NCBI RefSeq assembly: GCF_003003005.1
Contig: NZ_PVTR01000004.1
Span: forward strand, 124,001-188,000
DNA from: Mongoliibacter ruber
GTDB taxonomy: Bacteria; Bacteroidota; Bacteroidia; Cytophagales; Cyclobacteriaceae
DNA: 64,000 nt
Direction of reading: 5' to 3'
Part shown: piece after piece, positions 16,944 to 25,591 of the stretch
Layout of the letters: every line of letters begins with the position of its first letter
How positions within the stretch are numbered: the stretch's first letter is position 1
The notes under the pieces: model-generated
Seen by the model: only the letters and a program-made list of their open reading frames with translations
Database searches by the model: none
What the model was told of the DNA's origin: nothing
Program-made: the position numbers and the translations under genes

Positions 16944-18194
16944 TTGGATTTATTCGCGAAATTAGAAACAAACTTAGGCCCATTGGGCAAGCATTCAGAA
17001 CTCGCTGAAGGATATTTTGCATTCCCCAAACTCGAAGGGGAAATTGCCCCTCGAATGAAGTTTAAGGGTAAGGAAGTATTGACCTGGAGTCTGAATAATT
17101 ACTTGGGACTTGCCAATCACCCTGAAGTCAGAAAAGCAGATGCTGACGCTGCTGCCAAGTGGGGAGCTGCCTACCCCATGGGAGCAAGAATGATGTCCGG
17201 TCAAACTGATCTTCATGAGCAGTTGGAGCGTGAACTTGCTGAATTTGTAGGAAAAGATAGCGCTTACCTACTTAACTACGGGTACCAAGGTATCATGTCT
17301 GTCATCGATTCTTTGCTTGACCGAAAAGATGTAGTCGTGTATGACAGCGAGTGCCATGCATGTATCATCGATGCACTTAGAATGCATTTGGGAAAAAGAT
17401 ACGTCTTTCCTCATAATGACATCGAAAACTGTGAAAAACAACTTCAAAGAGCCACAAAACTTGCTGAAGAAACTGGAGGTGGAGTTCTTGTCATTACTGA
17501 AGGAGTATTCGGAATGACAGGTGATCAAGGAAAACTGGCTGAAATCTGTAAACTAAAAGAGAAATATACTTTTAGACTTTTAGTAGATGATGCACATGGC
17601 TTTGGCACACTTGGAAAAACAGGCGCCGGTGCTGGTGAAGAACAAGGCGTACAAGATCAGATAGACTTGTATTTCTCAACCTTCGCCAAATCAATGGCTT
17701 CAATAGGTGCATTCATTGCAGGAAACGCAAACGTGATCCGATTCTTAAAATACAATATGCGTTCCCAGATTTTCGCAAAATCCCTTCCTATGATATTTGT
17801 AGAAGGAGCTCTGAAAAGACTGGAATTGCTAAGGACAAAACCTGAATTGAAAGATAACCTTTGGAAGATTGTCAATGCTTTGAGAAACGGTCTAAAAGAA
17901 AAAGGCTTCAGTACGGGTAAATCTAATTCTCCTGTCACGCCTGTGGTACTTAACGGCACCGTGGGTGAAGCAGCCACCTTAAGCAAGGACCTTAGAGAAA
18001 ATTATAACATCTTCTGTTCGGTGGTCATCTATCCAGTCATCCCCAAAGGAATGATTATCCTAAGGCTGATTCCAACTGCCGTACATACCTTGGAAGATGT
18101 GGCTGAAACTATTGCAGCCTTCGAAGCTATCAAAGAAAAATTGACGAGTGGATATTACAAAACAACTGAATTGGCCATCTCTTTCGGGGAATAA
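16944..18194 (+). CDS. Alpha-oxoamine synthase (serine palmitoyltransferase / cysteate acyltransferase-like), TTG start
   Basis: A 416-residue PLP enzyme of the alpha-oxoamine synthase family (SPT, KBL, BioF). Marks: the SLNNYLGLANHPEV substrate loop, GARMMSGQTDLHEQLE, SECHACIIDALRMH with the ring-stacking histidine, ITEGVFGMTGD, LLVDDAHGFGTLG, and TFAKSMASIGAF with the Schiff-base lysine. In Bacteroidota such enzymes condense serine (or cysteate) with acyl-CoA to start sphingolipid or sulfonolipid synthesis; which one applies here cannot be told by eye. The reading frame has no ATG between the upstream stop at 16914 and the conserved N-terminus, so translation appears to start at TTG 16944. 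Promoter and leader hairpin lie upstream; a histone-H1-like gene follows. Confidence 0.88.
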   Translation: MDLFAKLETNLGPLGKHSELAEGYFAFPKLEGEIAPRMKFKGKEVLTWSLNNYLGLANHPEVRKADADAAAKWGAAYPMGARMMSGQTDLHEQLERELAEFVGKDSAYLLNYGYQGIMSVIDSLLDRKDVVVYDSECHACIIDALRMHLGKRYVFPHNDIENCEKQLQRATKLAEETGGGVLVITEGVFGMTGDQGKLAEICKLKEKYTFRLLVDDAHGFGTLGKTGAGAGEEQGVQDQIDLYFSTFAKSMASIGAFIAGNANVIRFLKYNMRSQIFAKSLPMIFVEGALKRLELLRTKPELKDNLWKIVNALRNGLKEKGFSTGKSNSPVTPVVLNGTVGEAATLSKDLRENYNIFCSVVIYPVIPKGMIILRLIPTAVHTLEDVAETIAAFEAIKEKLTSGYYKTTELAISFGE

Positions 18195-18292
18195 ACCGTC
18201 AAAAAAGGGCGTTATACTGTTGTTTTTTAAACATTTTACCTATATTGAACGAAAAATTAAACTTATCATCAACCTTAAAAGTAATTTTTATT

Positions 18293-18469
18293 ATGAGCAG
18301 ATTTGACGAATTGAAAGGTCTTGTAATGGGCCTAGAAGATGACTTTGAAAAATTCTATGACAAAGGAAACCAAGCAGCTGGAACCAGAGTTAGAAAAGGT
18401 ATGCAGGACCTTAAAACAATGGCACAAGACATTAGAAAAGAAGTCCAGGATATGAAAAATGCCGGATAA
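18293..18469 (+). CDS. Histone H1-like (Hc1-type) small DNA-associated protein
   Basis: A 58-residue basic/acidic helical protein. ATG 18293 is chosen; the 16 extra codons from 18245 have no similarity to the family. The core KFYDKGNQAAGTRVRKGMQD followed by LKTMAQDIRKEVQDMKN matches the short histone-H1-like Hc1 proteins common in Cytophagales and other Bacteroidota. By family knowledge these are abundant and nucleoid-associated, although the direct DNA-binding role is less established than in chlamydial Hc1. The gap to the upstream oxoamine synthase is 98 bases, so it may have its own promoter. A strong hairpin terminator follows at 18488. Confidence 0.85.
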   Translation: MSRFDELKGLVMGLEDDFEKFYDKGNQAAGTRVRKGMQDLKTMAQDIRKEVQDMKNAG

Positions 18470-18487
18470 TCTCAGTTTTTCTAAAAA

Positions 18488-18525
18488 CATAAAAAAAGGT
18501 GATCTAATGATTACCTTTTTTTATG
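18488..18525 (+). terminator. Long bidirectional terminator after the H1-like gene
   Basis: A 17-base stem, 18488-18504 with 18509-18525 (one G-T wobble, 4-base loop), contains a run of seven A on the left and seven T on the right, so it can end transcripts from both strands. It lies 18 bases after the H1-like stop. Confidence 0.85.
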
Positions 18526-18555
18526 TCCTCGAATGTCTAATTCATGCTATATTCC

Positions 18556-18591
18556 AATTAAAAAGCCGTTGAAGATTTCTCTCCAACGGCT
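18556..18591 (-). terminator. Terminator of the M1 peptidase gene
   Basis: Inverted repeat AGCCGTTG (18564-18571) and CAACGGCT (18584-18591), 12-base loop. Read on the minus strand, it is followed by TTTTAATT (18563-18556). It lies 21 bases beyond the M1 stop codon. Confidence 0.8.
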
Positions 18592-18612
18592 CTTAAAACA
18601 CTTTATATAGGT

Positions 18613-20478
18613 TTACTTTTTTTCCATCTCGACAGAGACTTCAAACTTGTTGTTTGCTCTATTGATATCAGCCAATCTTTGGCTTGGATCAATTTCCACA
18701 GATTTGATATCTGATATTGGTCTATCAATGGTTACATCTGTTGATAAACTCGTCCAAGGCCATTTTTGAGTTTTCACCCTCTTTGGCATTCCTTCCTCTT
18801 CAGGCTTCTCGCCTCTCATGATTACCAAAGGCATATAGATCGTCTCCTGACTTCCATCTTGATAGGTGACTACCACATCCAAAGGCATTGGCATCAGACC
18901 TATCCTTTCAAGGGCGATTTTGGTGCTATTAGCTCCAGCTGCCTCCACATTTTTCACCCCATAGTCAATGGTTTTTGTAGATGCAATGAAATAGTCATAA
19001 TACCAATCCAACTCCAATCCACTTATTTTTTCCATCACTCGGATCACGTCATTGCCATTAGGATGCTTGAATTTGTATTCATCCCACAGCCTCAACATGG
19101 CACGGTCAAAGTTCTGCTTACCCATGACATAGGTCAATTGCTCAACAAATACAGCACCCTTGGAATAGGTACCTGGACCATAGGCAGAATTGAGGTTGTA
19201 GTGGTCACCATGTGTAGTCAATGGTTCTTCGTAGCCAGCCGAAGCCAACCTAAAATAAGACCTGTAGTTTCCATCTTGGATAAAGTTTTCGTTTTTGTCA
19301 AAAACAGCATCCATGACCACATTGGTACCCCAAGTGGTAAATCCCTCATCCAGCCATGGTTCCGAGGACTCATTGAATCCAAGAACACCATAATACCAGC
19401 TGTGAATCAATTCATGCACTGTCACTCCTACCAAGCTCCTTAGATTTCTATGTCCAGTGACTAAAGTTGACATAGGATATTCCATCCCTCCATCTCCACC
19501 TTGGATTACAGAAAACTGATCGTATGGATATTTGCCAAAGTTATCACTCATAAACTTGATGGCATTTACGGTGTAATCCATAAGTTCACCCCAATTCTCC
19601 TCTGTTTTTTCATTTTTCACATAGAGTAAATGTACCATTGGCCCATTGTCCATTTGGTATTTGTCATGTGTAAACTTAGGATCTGCGGCCCACATAAAGT
19701 CATGCACATCTGGTGCATAAAAATGCCAAGTGAGGGTTTCTCCATTTGGGGAAGGCACAGTAACACCTTCATCCTCGTATCCGTGTCCTATTTCATTGGC
19801 ATTCTGCAAATAACCAGTGCCCCCTAAAGTATAATTTTTGTCGATGGTGATTTTAACATCAAATTCACCAAAATTGCCATAAAACTCTCTTCCAATATAT
19901 GGATTGGCATGCCAACCCCTGACATCATAGGCAGCCATTTTGGGGTACCACTGCGACATAGAATAACGGATTCCTTCTGCATTGTCCCGTCCTGCTCTTC
20001 TAACCTGTAGAGGTACTTGACCTTCAAAGTCCATATCAAAAACAACCGTTTCTCCCGGTAAAATAGGTCTTGGTAGATCCACTTCCAAAATCGTCTCTTC
20101 ATGGACAAACTTAGCATCCTGACCTTCCATCTTGAGCGAATTGACTTTCAATATGCCAATCTCCTCTGGACTTAAGTTTTGAATCCTATCGCCTACCCTT
20201 CTGTCCGGATCTGCTATGGTTCTGGACCTTACGTCCATCATGCTATTTGGCTGAAAGGCATTATAGTATAAATGATAGAATGCCCTAAAAAGCGTATCAG
20301 GAGAATTGTTGATATAATGTAATTTTTGCTTTCCCTGATAAGTATTGGCATCCACATCCATCGTGACGTCCATTTCATATTTTACTTTTTGCTGCCAGCG
20401 GTCTTTTTGGGCATTGGTAAAAGAAAAAAACCCTACCAAAGCAATCAAAAAGACACTTAACCCTAATCTCTTTATCAT
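18613..20478 (-). CDS. Secreted M1-family zinc metallopeptidase (gluzincin aminopeptidase type)
   Basis: A 621-residue exported M1 peptidase. The signal peptide ends near FTNAQ (residue 24). The zinc site is complete: HELIH at residues 355-359 and the third ligand E378 within EPWLDEGF, i.e. HExxH-x18-E. The upstream DGGMEYPM is the exopeptidase (GxMEN-like) motif that holds the peptide N-terminus. The N-terminal half is the beta-saddle domain (YHLYYNAFQPNSM, PILPGETVVFDMDFEGQVP). The short length and missing C-terminal armadillo domain are usual for Bacteroidota secreted M1 proteins. It probably trims N-terminal residues from peptides in the periplasm or on the cell surface. It is a single gene with its own terminator, divergent from the second propeller gene. 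Confidence 0.93.
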   Translation of the reverse strand: MIKRLGLSVFLIALVGFFSFTNAQKDRWQQKVKYEMDVTMDVDANTYQGKQKLHYINNSPDTLFRAFYHLYYNAFQPNSMMDVRSRTIADPDRRVGDRIQNLSPEEIGILKVNSLKMEGQDAKFVHEETILEVDLPRPILPGETVVFDMDFEGQVPLQVRRAGRDNAEGIRYSMSQWYPKMAAYDVRGWHANPYIGREFYGNFGEFDVKITIDKNYTLGGTGYLQNANEIGHGYEDEGVTVPSPNGETLTWHFYAPDVHDFMWAADPKFTHDKYQMDNGPMVHLLYVKNEKTEENWGELMDYTVNAIKFMSDNFGKYPYDQFSVIQGGDGGMEYPMSTLVTGHRNLRSLVGVTVHELIHSWYYGVLGFNESSEPWLDEGFTTWGTNVVMDAVFDKNENFIQDGNYRSYFRLASAGYEEPLTTHGDHYNLNSAYGPGTYSKGAVFVEQLTYVMGKQNFDRAMLRLWDEYKFKHPNGNDVIRVMEKISGLELDWYYDYFIASTKTIDYGVKNVEAAGANSTKIALERIGLMPMPLDVVVTYQDGSQETIYMPLVIMRGEKPEEEGMPKRVKTQKWPWTSLSTDVTIDRPISDIKSVEIDPSQRLADINRANNKFEVSVEMEKK

Positions 20479-20863
20479 ATGTTATTTGTTTTTTGCTTGT
20501 AAAATAAATCAAAAAGATAAGCTGCCCAAACCTGTCATCAAAATGCCTCAAAAGAAAATCAATTGGGAATACCTGATAATTCTTAAGCCTTCAAACCACT
20601 CAAAACCGAATTTTCCCTTTGGAATCAAAAAAATATTTTCATTGGTATTTATATAATTATTTGAAATAATATCAAACCCTAAAGATTAACACATGAAACC
20701 AGGCTTGCCTGCTTGAGGCAGGCTTGCCTGCCTGAAGTAGACAGAAATGACGTACTCGTCACATGGCGGGACAATCATCATTCCGACCTGCCTGCAGTAG
20801 GCCGGAATTCCATAGCCTGACCCGACTAATCGGGATGACAACTAAAAACCAAATTATACACAT
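20479..20863. other. 385-base intergenic region with a dispersed repeat
   Basis: The left half is plain AT-rich DNA between divergent genes. The right half (20693-20863) is a GC-richer mosaic of short palindromes, copy A of a repeat family also found at 31351-31458 and 34630-34732. No coding frame is supported. Confidence 0.7.
20693..20863 (+). repeat. Dispersed palindromic repeat, copy A (longest)
   Basis: The element begins at ATGAAACC (20693) and ends exactly where the ATGAAAAC start of the next gene begins (20864). It contains GCCTGC/GCAGGC palindromes (about 20707-20723), GCCTGCCTGAAGTAGACAG (20726-20744, 18 of 19 bases shared with copy C), and the core from ATTCCATAGCCTG through CCCGACTAATCGGG to GATGAC (20807-20839; copy B shares nearly all of it). 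The tail is CTAAAAACC followed by an ACAC-type run to the ATG. Confidence 0.75.
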
Positions 20864-23800
20864 ATGAAAACAAAACTTTACCCAATGAAGTCTCTTTTAT
20901 TGACTGCATGTTTGCTGTTGCTGTTTATTGGAGGAAATAATTTCCCCCTGTTTGCTCAGCAAGTAGACATGTCCCAATTTGAAGTCATGAAAGCCAGGTC
21001 TGTAGGCCCCGCAGCCATGAGCGGTAGAATCACAGCCATTGATGCTGTGGACGAGAATCCCAACATCATCTATGCTGGATCAGCATCAGGCGGCCTTTGG
21101 AAATCTACTTCCGGAGGAATAAGCTGGACGCCTATATTCGATGAAGAAAAAGTACATTCTATCGGTGCGATTTCTATTTACCAAAAAAACCCAAATATCA
21201 TTTGGCTGGGAACTGGTGAAGGAAACCCAAGGAACTCACTGAACATGGGTTATGGTGTTTACCGCTCATTAGATGCTGGAAAAACATGGGAAATGATGGG
21301 CTTGGAGAAAACCCGGGCTGTGCACAGGATCATTATCCATCCTGATGACCCCAATACTGTTTATGTAGGCGCAATCGGATCTCCTTGGGGAGAGCAAGAA
21401 GAAAGAGGCGTGTACAAAACTACTGATGGAGGCCAAACATGGGAAAAAATCCTCTACATAGACAAAAAAACAGGTGTGGGAGAAATGATCATGGATCCTA
21501 ACAACCCGAATAAGCTATTTGTCAATATGTGGCAACACAGAAGATATCCTTGGTTTTTTGAATCAGGTGGCCCATCTTCTGGATTACATGTTACTATAGA
21601 TGGTGGTAAAAATTGGAAAAAATTAGATGATAAAAATGGCTTGCCCAAAGGTGAGCTTGGAAGAATGGGTCTGGCCATTTCCAAAGCCAACAGCGACAAG
21701 GTATATGCTTTGGTCGAGTCTTCAAAAAATGCCCTTTATGTCTCAAATGACGGTGGTGACTCTTTCAAAATGGTGAATGACAAACCAGAGATCGGTGACC
21801 GTCCTTTCTACTACTTTGAAATACATGCAGATCCTAAAAATGCAGACAGGCTTTACACTTTGTATTCAAGAGTGGGCATGACAGAAGACGGTGGAAGGAC
21901 ATTCGAGCAATTGCTTACCTATGCGGGAGTGCATCCTGACCACCACGCTTGGTACATCAATCCTAATGATCCTAATTTCATGATCGATGGCAATGATGGC
22001 GGTCTGAATATCACAAGGGATGGCGGCAAGACTTGGTATTTTGCTGAAAACATCCCAGTAGGTCAATGGTATCACATCAATGTAGACAATGAAGTTCCTT
22101 ACAACATTTATGGTGGTCTTCAGGATAATGGCAGCTGGGTAGGACCTTCTTATGTATGGAGAAGAGATGGTGTAAGGAATACTTACTGGCAAGAAATCAT
22201 GTTTGGCGATGGCTTTGATGTCATTTCAGACCCTGAAGACAGCCGATATGGCTACGCAATGTCCCAAGGTGGAAATGTTGCTAGATTTGACAAAGAAACT
22301 GGTCACAAGAGAACGATCAGACCTACGCATCCTGATAAAGACACTTTCTTGAGGTTCAATTGGAATGCAGCCATCGCTCAAAGTCCTCATGACGCGGCTA
22401 CTATTTACTATGGCAGCCAGTTTTTACATAAAAGTACAGACAGAGGTGAAACTTGGGAGATTATCTCTCCTGACTTGAGCACAAATGATCCTGAAAAACA
22501 AAAACAACAAGAGACAGGTGGTCTGACCTTTGACATCACTGGAGCTGAAAACCACACAACTATCATAGCCATTGCTCCTAGCCCTGTGGACAAGGATGTG
22601 ATTTGGGTAGGTACAGATGATGGAAATGTACAAGTCACCAGGGATGGAGGAAAAACCTGGACCAACACTGCTTCAAAACTTACCGGACTGCCAGCCGCAA
22701 GTTGGATCCCTCAGATTCAGGCATCCAAATACGATGCAGGAGAAGCTTGGATCGTGGCTAATAATTACAGAAACAATGATTTTGGAGCATATGCTTATAG
22801 GACTAAAAACTACGGAAACAGTTACGAAAGAATAGCCGATGACAGCAAAGTTTGGGGTTATACACTTTCGTTAGTTCAAGATCCTGAAGAACAAAATCTT
22901 GTGTTTTTAGGAACTGAATTCGGACTTTATGTAAGTTTTGACAATGCCAAAACATGGAACCAATGGAGACATGGCTATCCAAATGCTGTATCTACTTATG
23001 ATATGGTGATTCAAGAAAGGGAAGCTGACCTGGTTATCGGGACATTCGGAAGGTCCATTTATGTCTTGGATGACATCAGGCCTCTTAGGGCTTTTGCCAA
23101 AAACCAAGGAAAAGCTCCTTCGGCCAAACTAACTGCAATTGACCCCTCCGAAGCATATCAGGCCGAAATCCATCAACCACATGGCGAAAGGTTCGCCGCT
23201 GACGGGAAATATACAGGTGAAAACAGAGATTTTGGAGGCAGACTCCATTTCATCCTCAACGACCCCGAAAAAGAAAAATATGACTCCGTGACCGTAGAAA
23301 TCTTCAATGAATCAGGAGAACAAATCAGGACGCTGAAGACTGTACCGAAACATGGTGTCAATAGGGTCATCTGGAACTTAGACAGGAAATCATCCGCTGA
23401 CACCCCAATGAGAAGAGGTGGTGGAGAAAGATCTAGAGGATTCTTTGAACCTAGCGGAGGACCTGCCTTACCTGGTACTTACAAGGTAGTATTCAACTAT
23501 GGAGATGAGCGCGCGGAAACCAACATCCAAGTTCACACAGATCCAAGAGTCAAAACAACTTTGGCTGACCTCAAGGCTAGAGAAACATTTGTCAAATCTG
23601 TAGAACAATTGGGTGCTGAGGTCATGAAAGCCACTAGACAACTGGATGAAGCCAAAGAAACAGTTGACAAAATCATGGCTTATACAAAAGACCTTGATGC
23701 TGAGGATATCAAAGCGCTAAACGATGCTGCCAAGGAGATCAAAAAAGAAATTGACAAGACCAGAGAAGCTTTCTACGGACCTAAGAGAGAAGGTCAGGGA

Positions 23801-24046
23801 ATCGTCAGAAACCTTTACCCTACAACTATGACCAGGCTATTTGCGCCAAGATCTTACGCTTCTTCCTCTTATGGTGCTCCGGGAGAAACTGAAAAGCGTC
23901 TCTTGGATCAGGCAAAGGAAAGTGCTCAAGAGGCTTTGGATGTTTGGAATACATTTATGCAAAATGACTGGAAGGCTTTCCAAGAAAAAGCGACATCTAC
24001 CACGATAGACATTTTTAAAGAAATCGAAAAGGTAGAGATCAAATAA
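20864..24046 (+). CDS. Second secreted sortilin/VPS10-type propeller protein with 11 Asp-box repeats
   Basis: A 1060-residue paralogue of the protein at 3431-6526. The N-terminal signal spans MKSLLLTACLLLLFIGG up to PLFAQ (residue 32); ATG 20885 is an alternative start. Eleven Asp-box-like motifs are visible, e.g. KSTSGGISW, RSLDAGKTW, KTTDGGQTW, VTIDGGKNW, ITRDGGKTW, KSTDRGETW, VTRDGGKTW and VSFDNAKTW, spread over about residues 65-710, predicting two propellers. The C-terminal 330 residues hold a beta domain (VNRVIWNLDRKSSAD) and a helical, lysine/glutamate-rich tail with coiled-coil character. Not in a susCD operon: it stands alone behind repeat copy A, with a terminator after it. Function is unknown; family members are often annotated as glycosyl hydrolase or exo-alpha-sialidase without proof. 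Confidence 0.9.
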   Translation: MKTKLYPMKSLLLTACLLLLFIGGNNFPLFAQQVDMSQFEVMKARSVGPAAMSGRITAIDAVDENPNIIYAGSASGGLWKSTSGGISWTPIFDEEKVHSIGAISIYQKNPNIIWLGTGEGNPRNSLNMGYGVYRSLDAGKTWEMMGLEKTRAVHRIIIHPDDPNTVYVGAIGSPWGEQEERGVYKTTDGGQTWEKILYIDKKTGVGEMIMDPNNPNKLFVNMWQHRRYPWFFESGGPSSGLHVTIDGGKNWKKLDDKNGLPKGELGRMGLAISKANSDKVYALVESSKNALYVSNDGGDSFKMVNDKPEIGDRPFYYFEIHADPKNADRLYTLYSRVGMTEDGGRTFEQLLTYAGVHPDHHAWYINPNDPNFMIDGNDGGLNITRDGGKTWYFAENIPVGQWYHINVDNEVPYNIYGGLQDNGSWVGPSYVWRRDGVRNTYWQEIMFGDGFDVISDPEDSRYGYAMSQGGNVARFDKETGHKRTIRPTHPDKDTFLRFNWNAAIAQSPHDAATIYYGSQFLHKSTDRGETWEIISPDLSTNDPEKQKQQETGGLTFDITGAENHTTIIAIAPSPVDKDVIWVGTDDGNVQVTRDGGKTWTNTASKLTGLPAASWIPQIQASKYDAGEAWIVANNYRNNDFGAYAYRTKNYGNSYERIADDSKVWGYTLSLVQDPEEQNLVFLGTEFGLYVSFDNAKTWNQWRHGYPNAVSTYDMVIQEREADLVIGTFGRSIYVLDDIRPLRAFAKNQGKAPSAKLTAIDPSEAYQAEIHQPHGERFAADGKYTGENRDFGGRLHFILNDPEKEKYDSVTVEIFNESGEQIRTLKTVPKHGVNRVIWNLDRKSSADTPMRRGGGERSRGFFEPSGGPALPGTYKVVFNYGDERAETNIQVHTDPRVKTTLADLKARETFVKSVEQLGAEVMKATRQLDEAKETVDKIMAYTKDLDAEDIKALNDAAKEIKKEIDKTREAFYGPKREGQGIVRNLYPTTMTRLFAPRSYASSSYGAPGETEKRLLDQAKESAQEALDVWNTFMQNDWKAFQEKATSTTIDIFKEIEKVEIK

Positions 24047-24069
24047 ACTGATTTTCAAACTTATAATTA

Positions 24070-24098
24070 AAAATCCCTGGCAAAATGCCAGGGATTTT
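24070..24098 (+). terminator. Terminator after the second propeller gene
   Basis: A 13-bp perfect stem, AAAATCCCTGGCA (24070-24082) and TGCCAGGGATTTT (24086-24098), with a 3-base loop. The A-rich left and T-rich right sides make it usable on both strands, serving the convergent TIGR02757 gene too. Confidence 0.88.
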
Positions 24099-24141
24099 CT
24101 TTTCACCAAAATACTCGATAGTTTTTGAGAAAAAGATATTC

Positions 24142-24909
24142 TTAAAATTTCTCCTCTATTCCCAAGCCAAACAAGGCAAAATCATATTTGACAGGATCAT
24201 TTGGATCAAATTTCCTCAATTCGTCTGTTAGCTCAGTGGCAGTCAACCAATCTGTTTGTTTGCGGGTAATCAATCCGAGTTTTCTCCCTACCCTATCCAC
24301 ATGCAAATCACATGGACAGATCAATTGATAAGGTTGGATTTTTTCCCAAATCCCAAAATCAACTCCATTTTTGTCCTTCCTCACCATCCACCTCAAAAAC
24401 ATATTGATGCGCTTGCAGGCAGCTTTTCTTTTTGGAGTAGCCACATGTTTGCGCGTGCGGGCAGGTGCATCTTCCAGTTGGAAAAAGAAATCATGGAAAT
24501 TAGACAACAATACGCTCATGACATCCTTATCCTCGCTCCAGCCTATGGTAAATGCCTCCTCAAGGCTCTTGTGGTTGCGGTAGAACCATGAAAAAAATTC
24601 TATAAAATAGAGTGTATCAATATCGTTGAACGTGCGGTGTTTGAAATCCAGAAAAGGTTTGAGATCTGATTCTTGGTGCTGGGACAGAAATTCGTAAGGA
24701 GCATTGTCCATCATATCGAATAGCTGTAGACATTTGTTGATGATGGTTTTTCTTTGTCCCCAGGCCAATGTCGCTGCAATAAATGCTGTGACTTCTATGT
24801 CCTCTTTTCGGGTAAACCTGTGGGGAATAGATATTGGGTCAAGCTCGATGAAATCAGGGCGATTGTATTGCGCCACCTTCTCATCCAAAAAATCTTTTAA
24901 ATTCATCAA
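24142..24909 (-). CDS. TIGR02757 (DUF2400) family protein
   Basis: A 255-residue cytosolic protein of the TIGR02757 group. Recognised from DPISIPHRFTRKEDIEV, the following AAFIAATLAWGQR-type stretch (FIAATLAWGQRKTIINK), DTLYFIEFFSWFYR, KRINMFLRWMVRKDKNGVDFG, and the near-C-terminal LICPCDLHVDRVGRKLGL, whose CPCD-LHVD-R pattern resembles the substrate helix of HhH-GPD-type glycosylase folds. Widespread in Bacteroidota; the biochemical role has not been established as far as I know. Its start overlaps the end of the upstream membrane-protein gene by four bases (ATGA, 24906-24909), so the two form an operon. A start at the second Met is possible. Confidence 0.88.
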   Translation of the reverse strand: MMNLKDFLDEKVAQYNRPDFIELDPISIPHRFTRKEDIEVTAFIAATLAWGQRKTIINKCLQLFDMMDNAPYEFLSQHQESDLKPFLDFKHRTFNDIDTLYFIEFFSWFYRNHKSLEEAFTIGWSEDKDVMSVLLSNFHDFFFQLEDAPARTRKHVATPKRKAACKRINMFLRWMVRKDKNGVDFGIWEKIQPYQLICPCDLHVDRVGRKLGLITRKQTDWLTATELTDELRKFDPNDPVKYDFALFGLGIEEKF

Positions 24910-25463
24910 AGTGCAACTTTTACTTCACCCCCTTGAGTCCCATCAAACCATTTGAACATCAATTCATTTTCTTCTCTTTCTGACAGGTGCCAATCAAAGC
25001 ACTTGATATTGGTCAAGGCATTCAGCTTATCACTGTCCGGATCGTAAAGGCAAATATCGAAATCAGGCAGATCCTTGGAGTCAGTTGTCCGCCATTTTTC
25101 CAACAGCACACCCTCTTCTATAAACTTCACTTTGCCTCCAAAAATATGGTCTTCCAAAACTGAAGGAACACCGTCTTTTCTTCTTAATTGGAAGCAAGCT
25201 GGTCCAAACATGATCTGTTTGTGGACTTTAGCCTCTATTAGGTTGTTGGTATTGGGAAGTATCTTCCAACTGCCGTCATAGACCTCTTCAGTCTCATTTG
25301 ATTCAGGTCTTAACCTTGTAAGCAATTTGGATAATGCAGAAAAAACGTAGGTCACACCAACAAACAACAATCCAAAAGTAGCCAAAACCGGATAGGAAAT
25401 AACGAATAAACCATTCCAGATATAGCGAAAAATATGATGAAAGATGATGGAAATTTTGTTCAT
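24906..25463 (-). CDS. Unrecognised membrane-anchored protein, partner of TIGR02757 gene
   Basis: I do not recognise this family. A 185-residue protein is obtained from ATG 25463 (MNKISIIFHHIFRYIW); a seven-codon longer form begins at 25484. The first 55 residues are strongly hydrophobic (FVISYPVLATFGLLFVGVTY), predicting one or two membrane helices with the remainder cytosolic. The soluble part (about residues 65-185) is mixed beta and charged, with SWKILPNTNNLIEAKVHKQI and FDICLYDPDSDKLNAL. No enzymatic motifs are evident. The stop overlaps the TIGR02757 start (ATGA), which points to stoichiometric or regulated co-expression. Confidence 0.75.
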   Translation of the reverse strand: MNKISIIFHHIFRYIWNGLFVISYPVLATFGLLFVGVTYVFSALSKLLTRLRPESNETEEVYDGSWKILPNTNNLIEAKVHKQIMFGPACFQLRRKDGVPSVLEDHIFGGKVKFIEEGVLLEKWRTTDSKDLPDFDICLYDPDSDKLNALTNIKCFDWHLSEREENELMFKWFDGTQGGEVKVAL

Positions 25464-25536
25464 AGAAAGGAAATACTGCCACAAAGGTACATGCTGAAAG
25501 TGGGATAAACAAAATCCCGTAATTCTCAGCCCACTA

Positions 25537-25572
25537 AAAAGCCTGACCCAAATACTTTCAGGTCAGGCTTTT
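25537..25572 (-). terminator. Terminator of the LysM/RlpA-like gene
   Basis: AAAAGCCTGACC (25537-25548) and GGTCAGGCTTTT (25561-25572) form a perfect 12-bp stem with a 12-base loop. On the minus strand it is followed by T residues from the A-run at 25536-25540. It lies 20 bases beyond the stop of the gene ending at 25592. Confidence 0.9.
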
Positions 25573-25591
25573 AACTAAGTTCTCCTCAATT

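Noticed and set aside
18766-19443. 225-codon open frame antisense to the M1 peptidase gene
   Set aside because: It is a shadow of a clearly real gene (complete HExxH-x18-E motif), with His/Ile-rich composition and no recognisable domain.
20693-20863. CRISPR array
   Set aside because: The repeated units are short palindromes with variable spacing, not regular repeats with unique spacers, and no cas genes are present.
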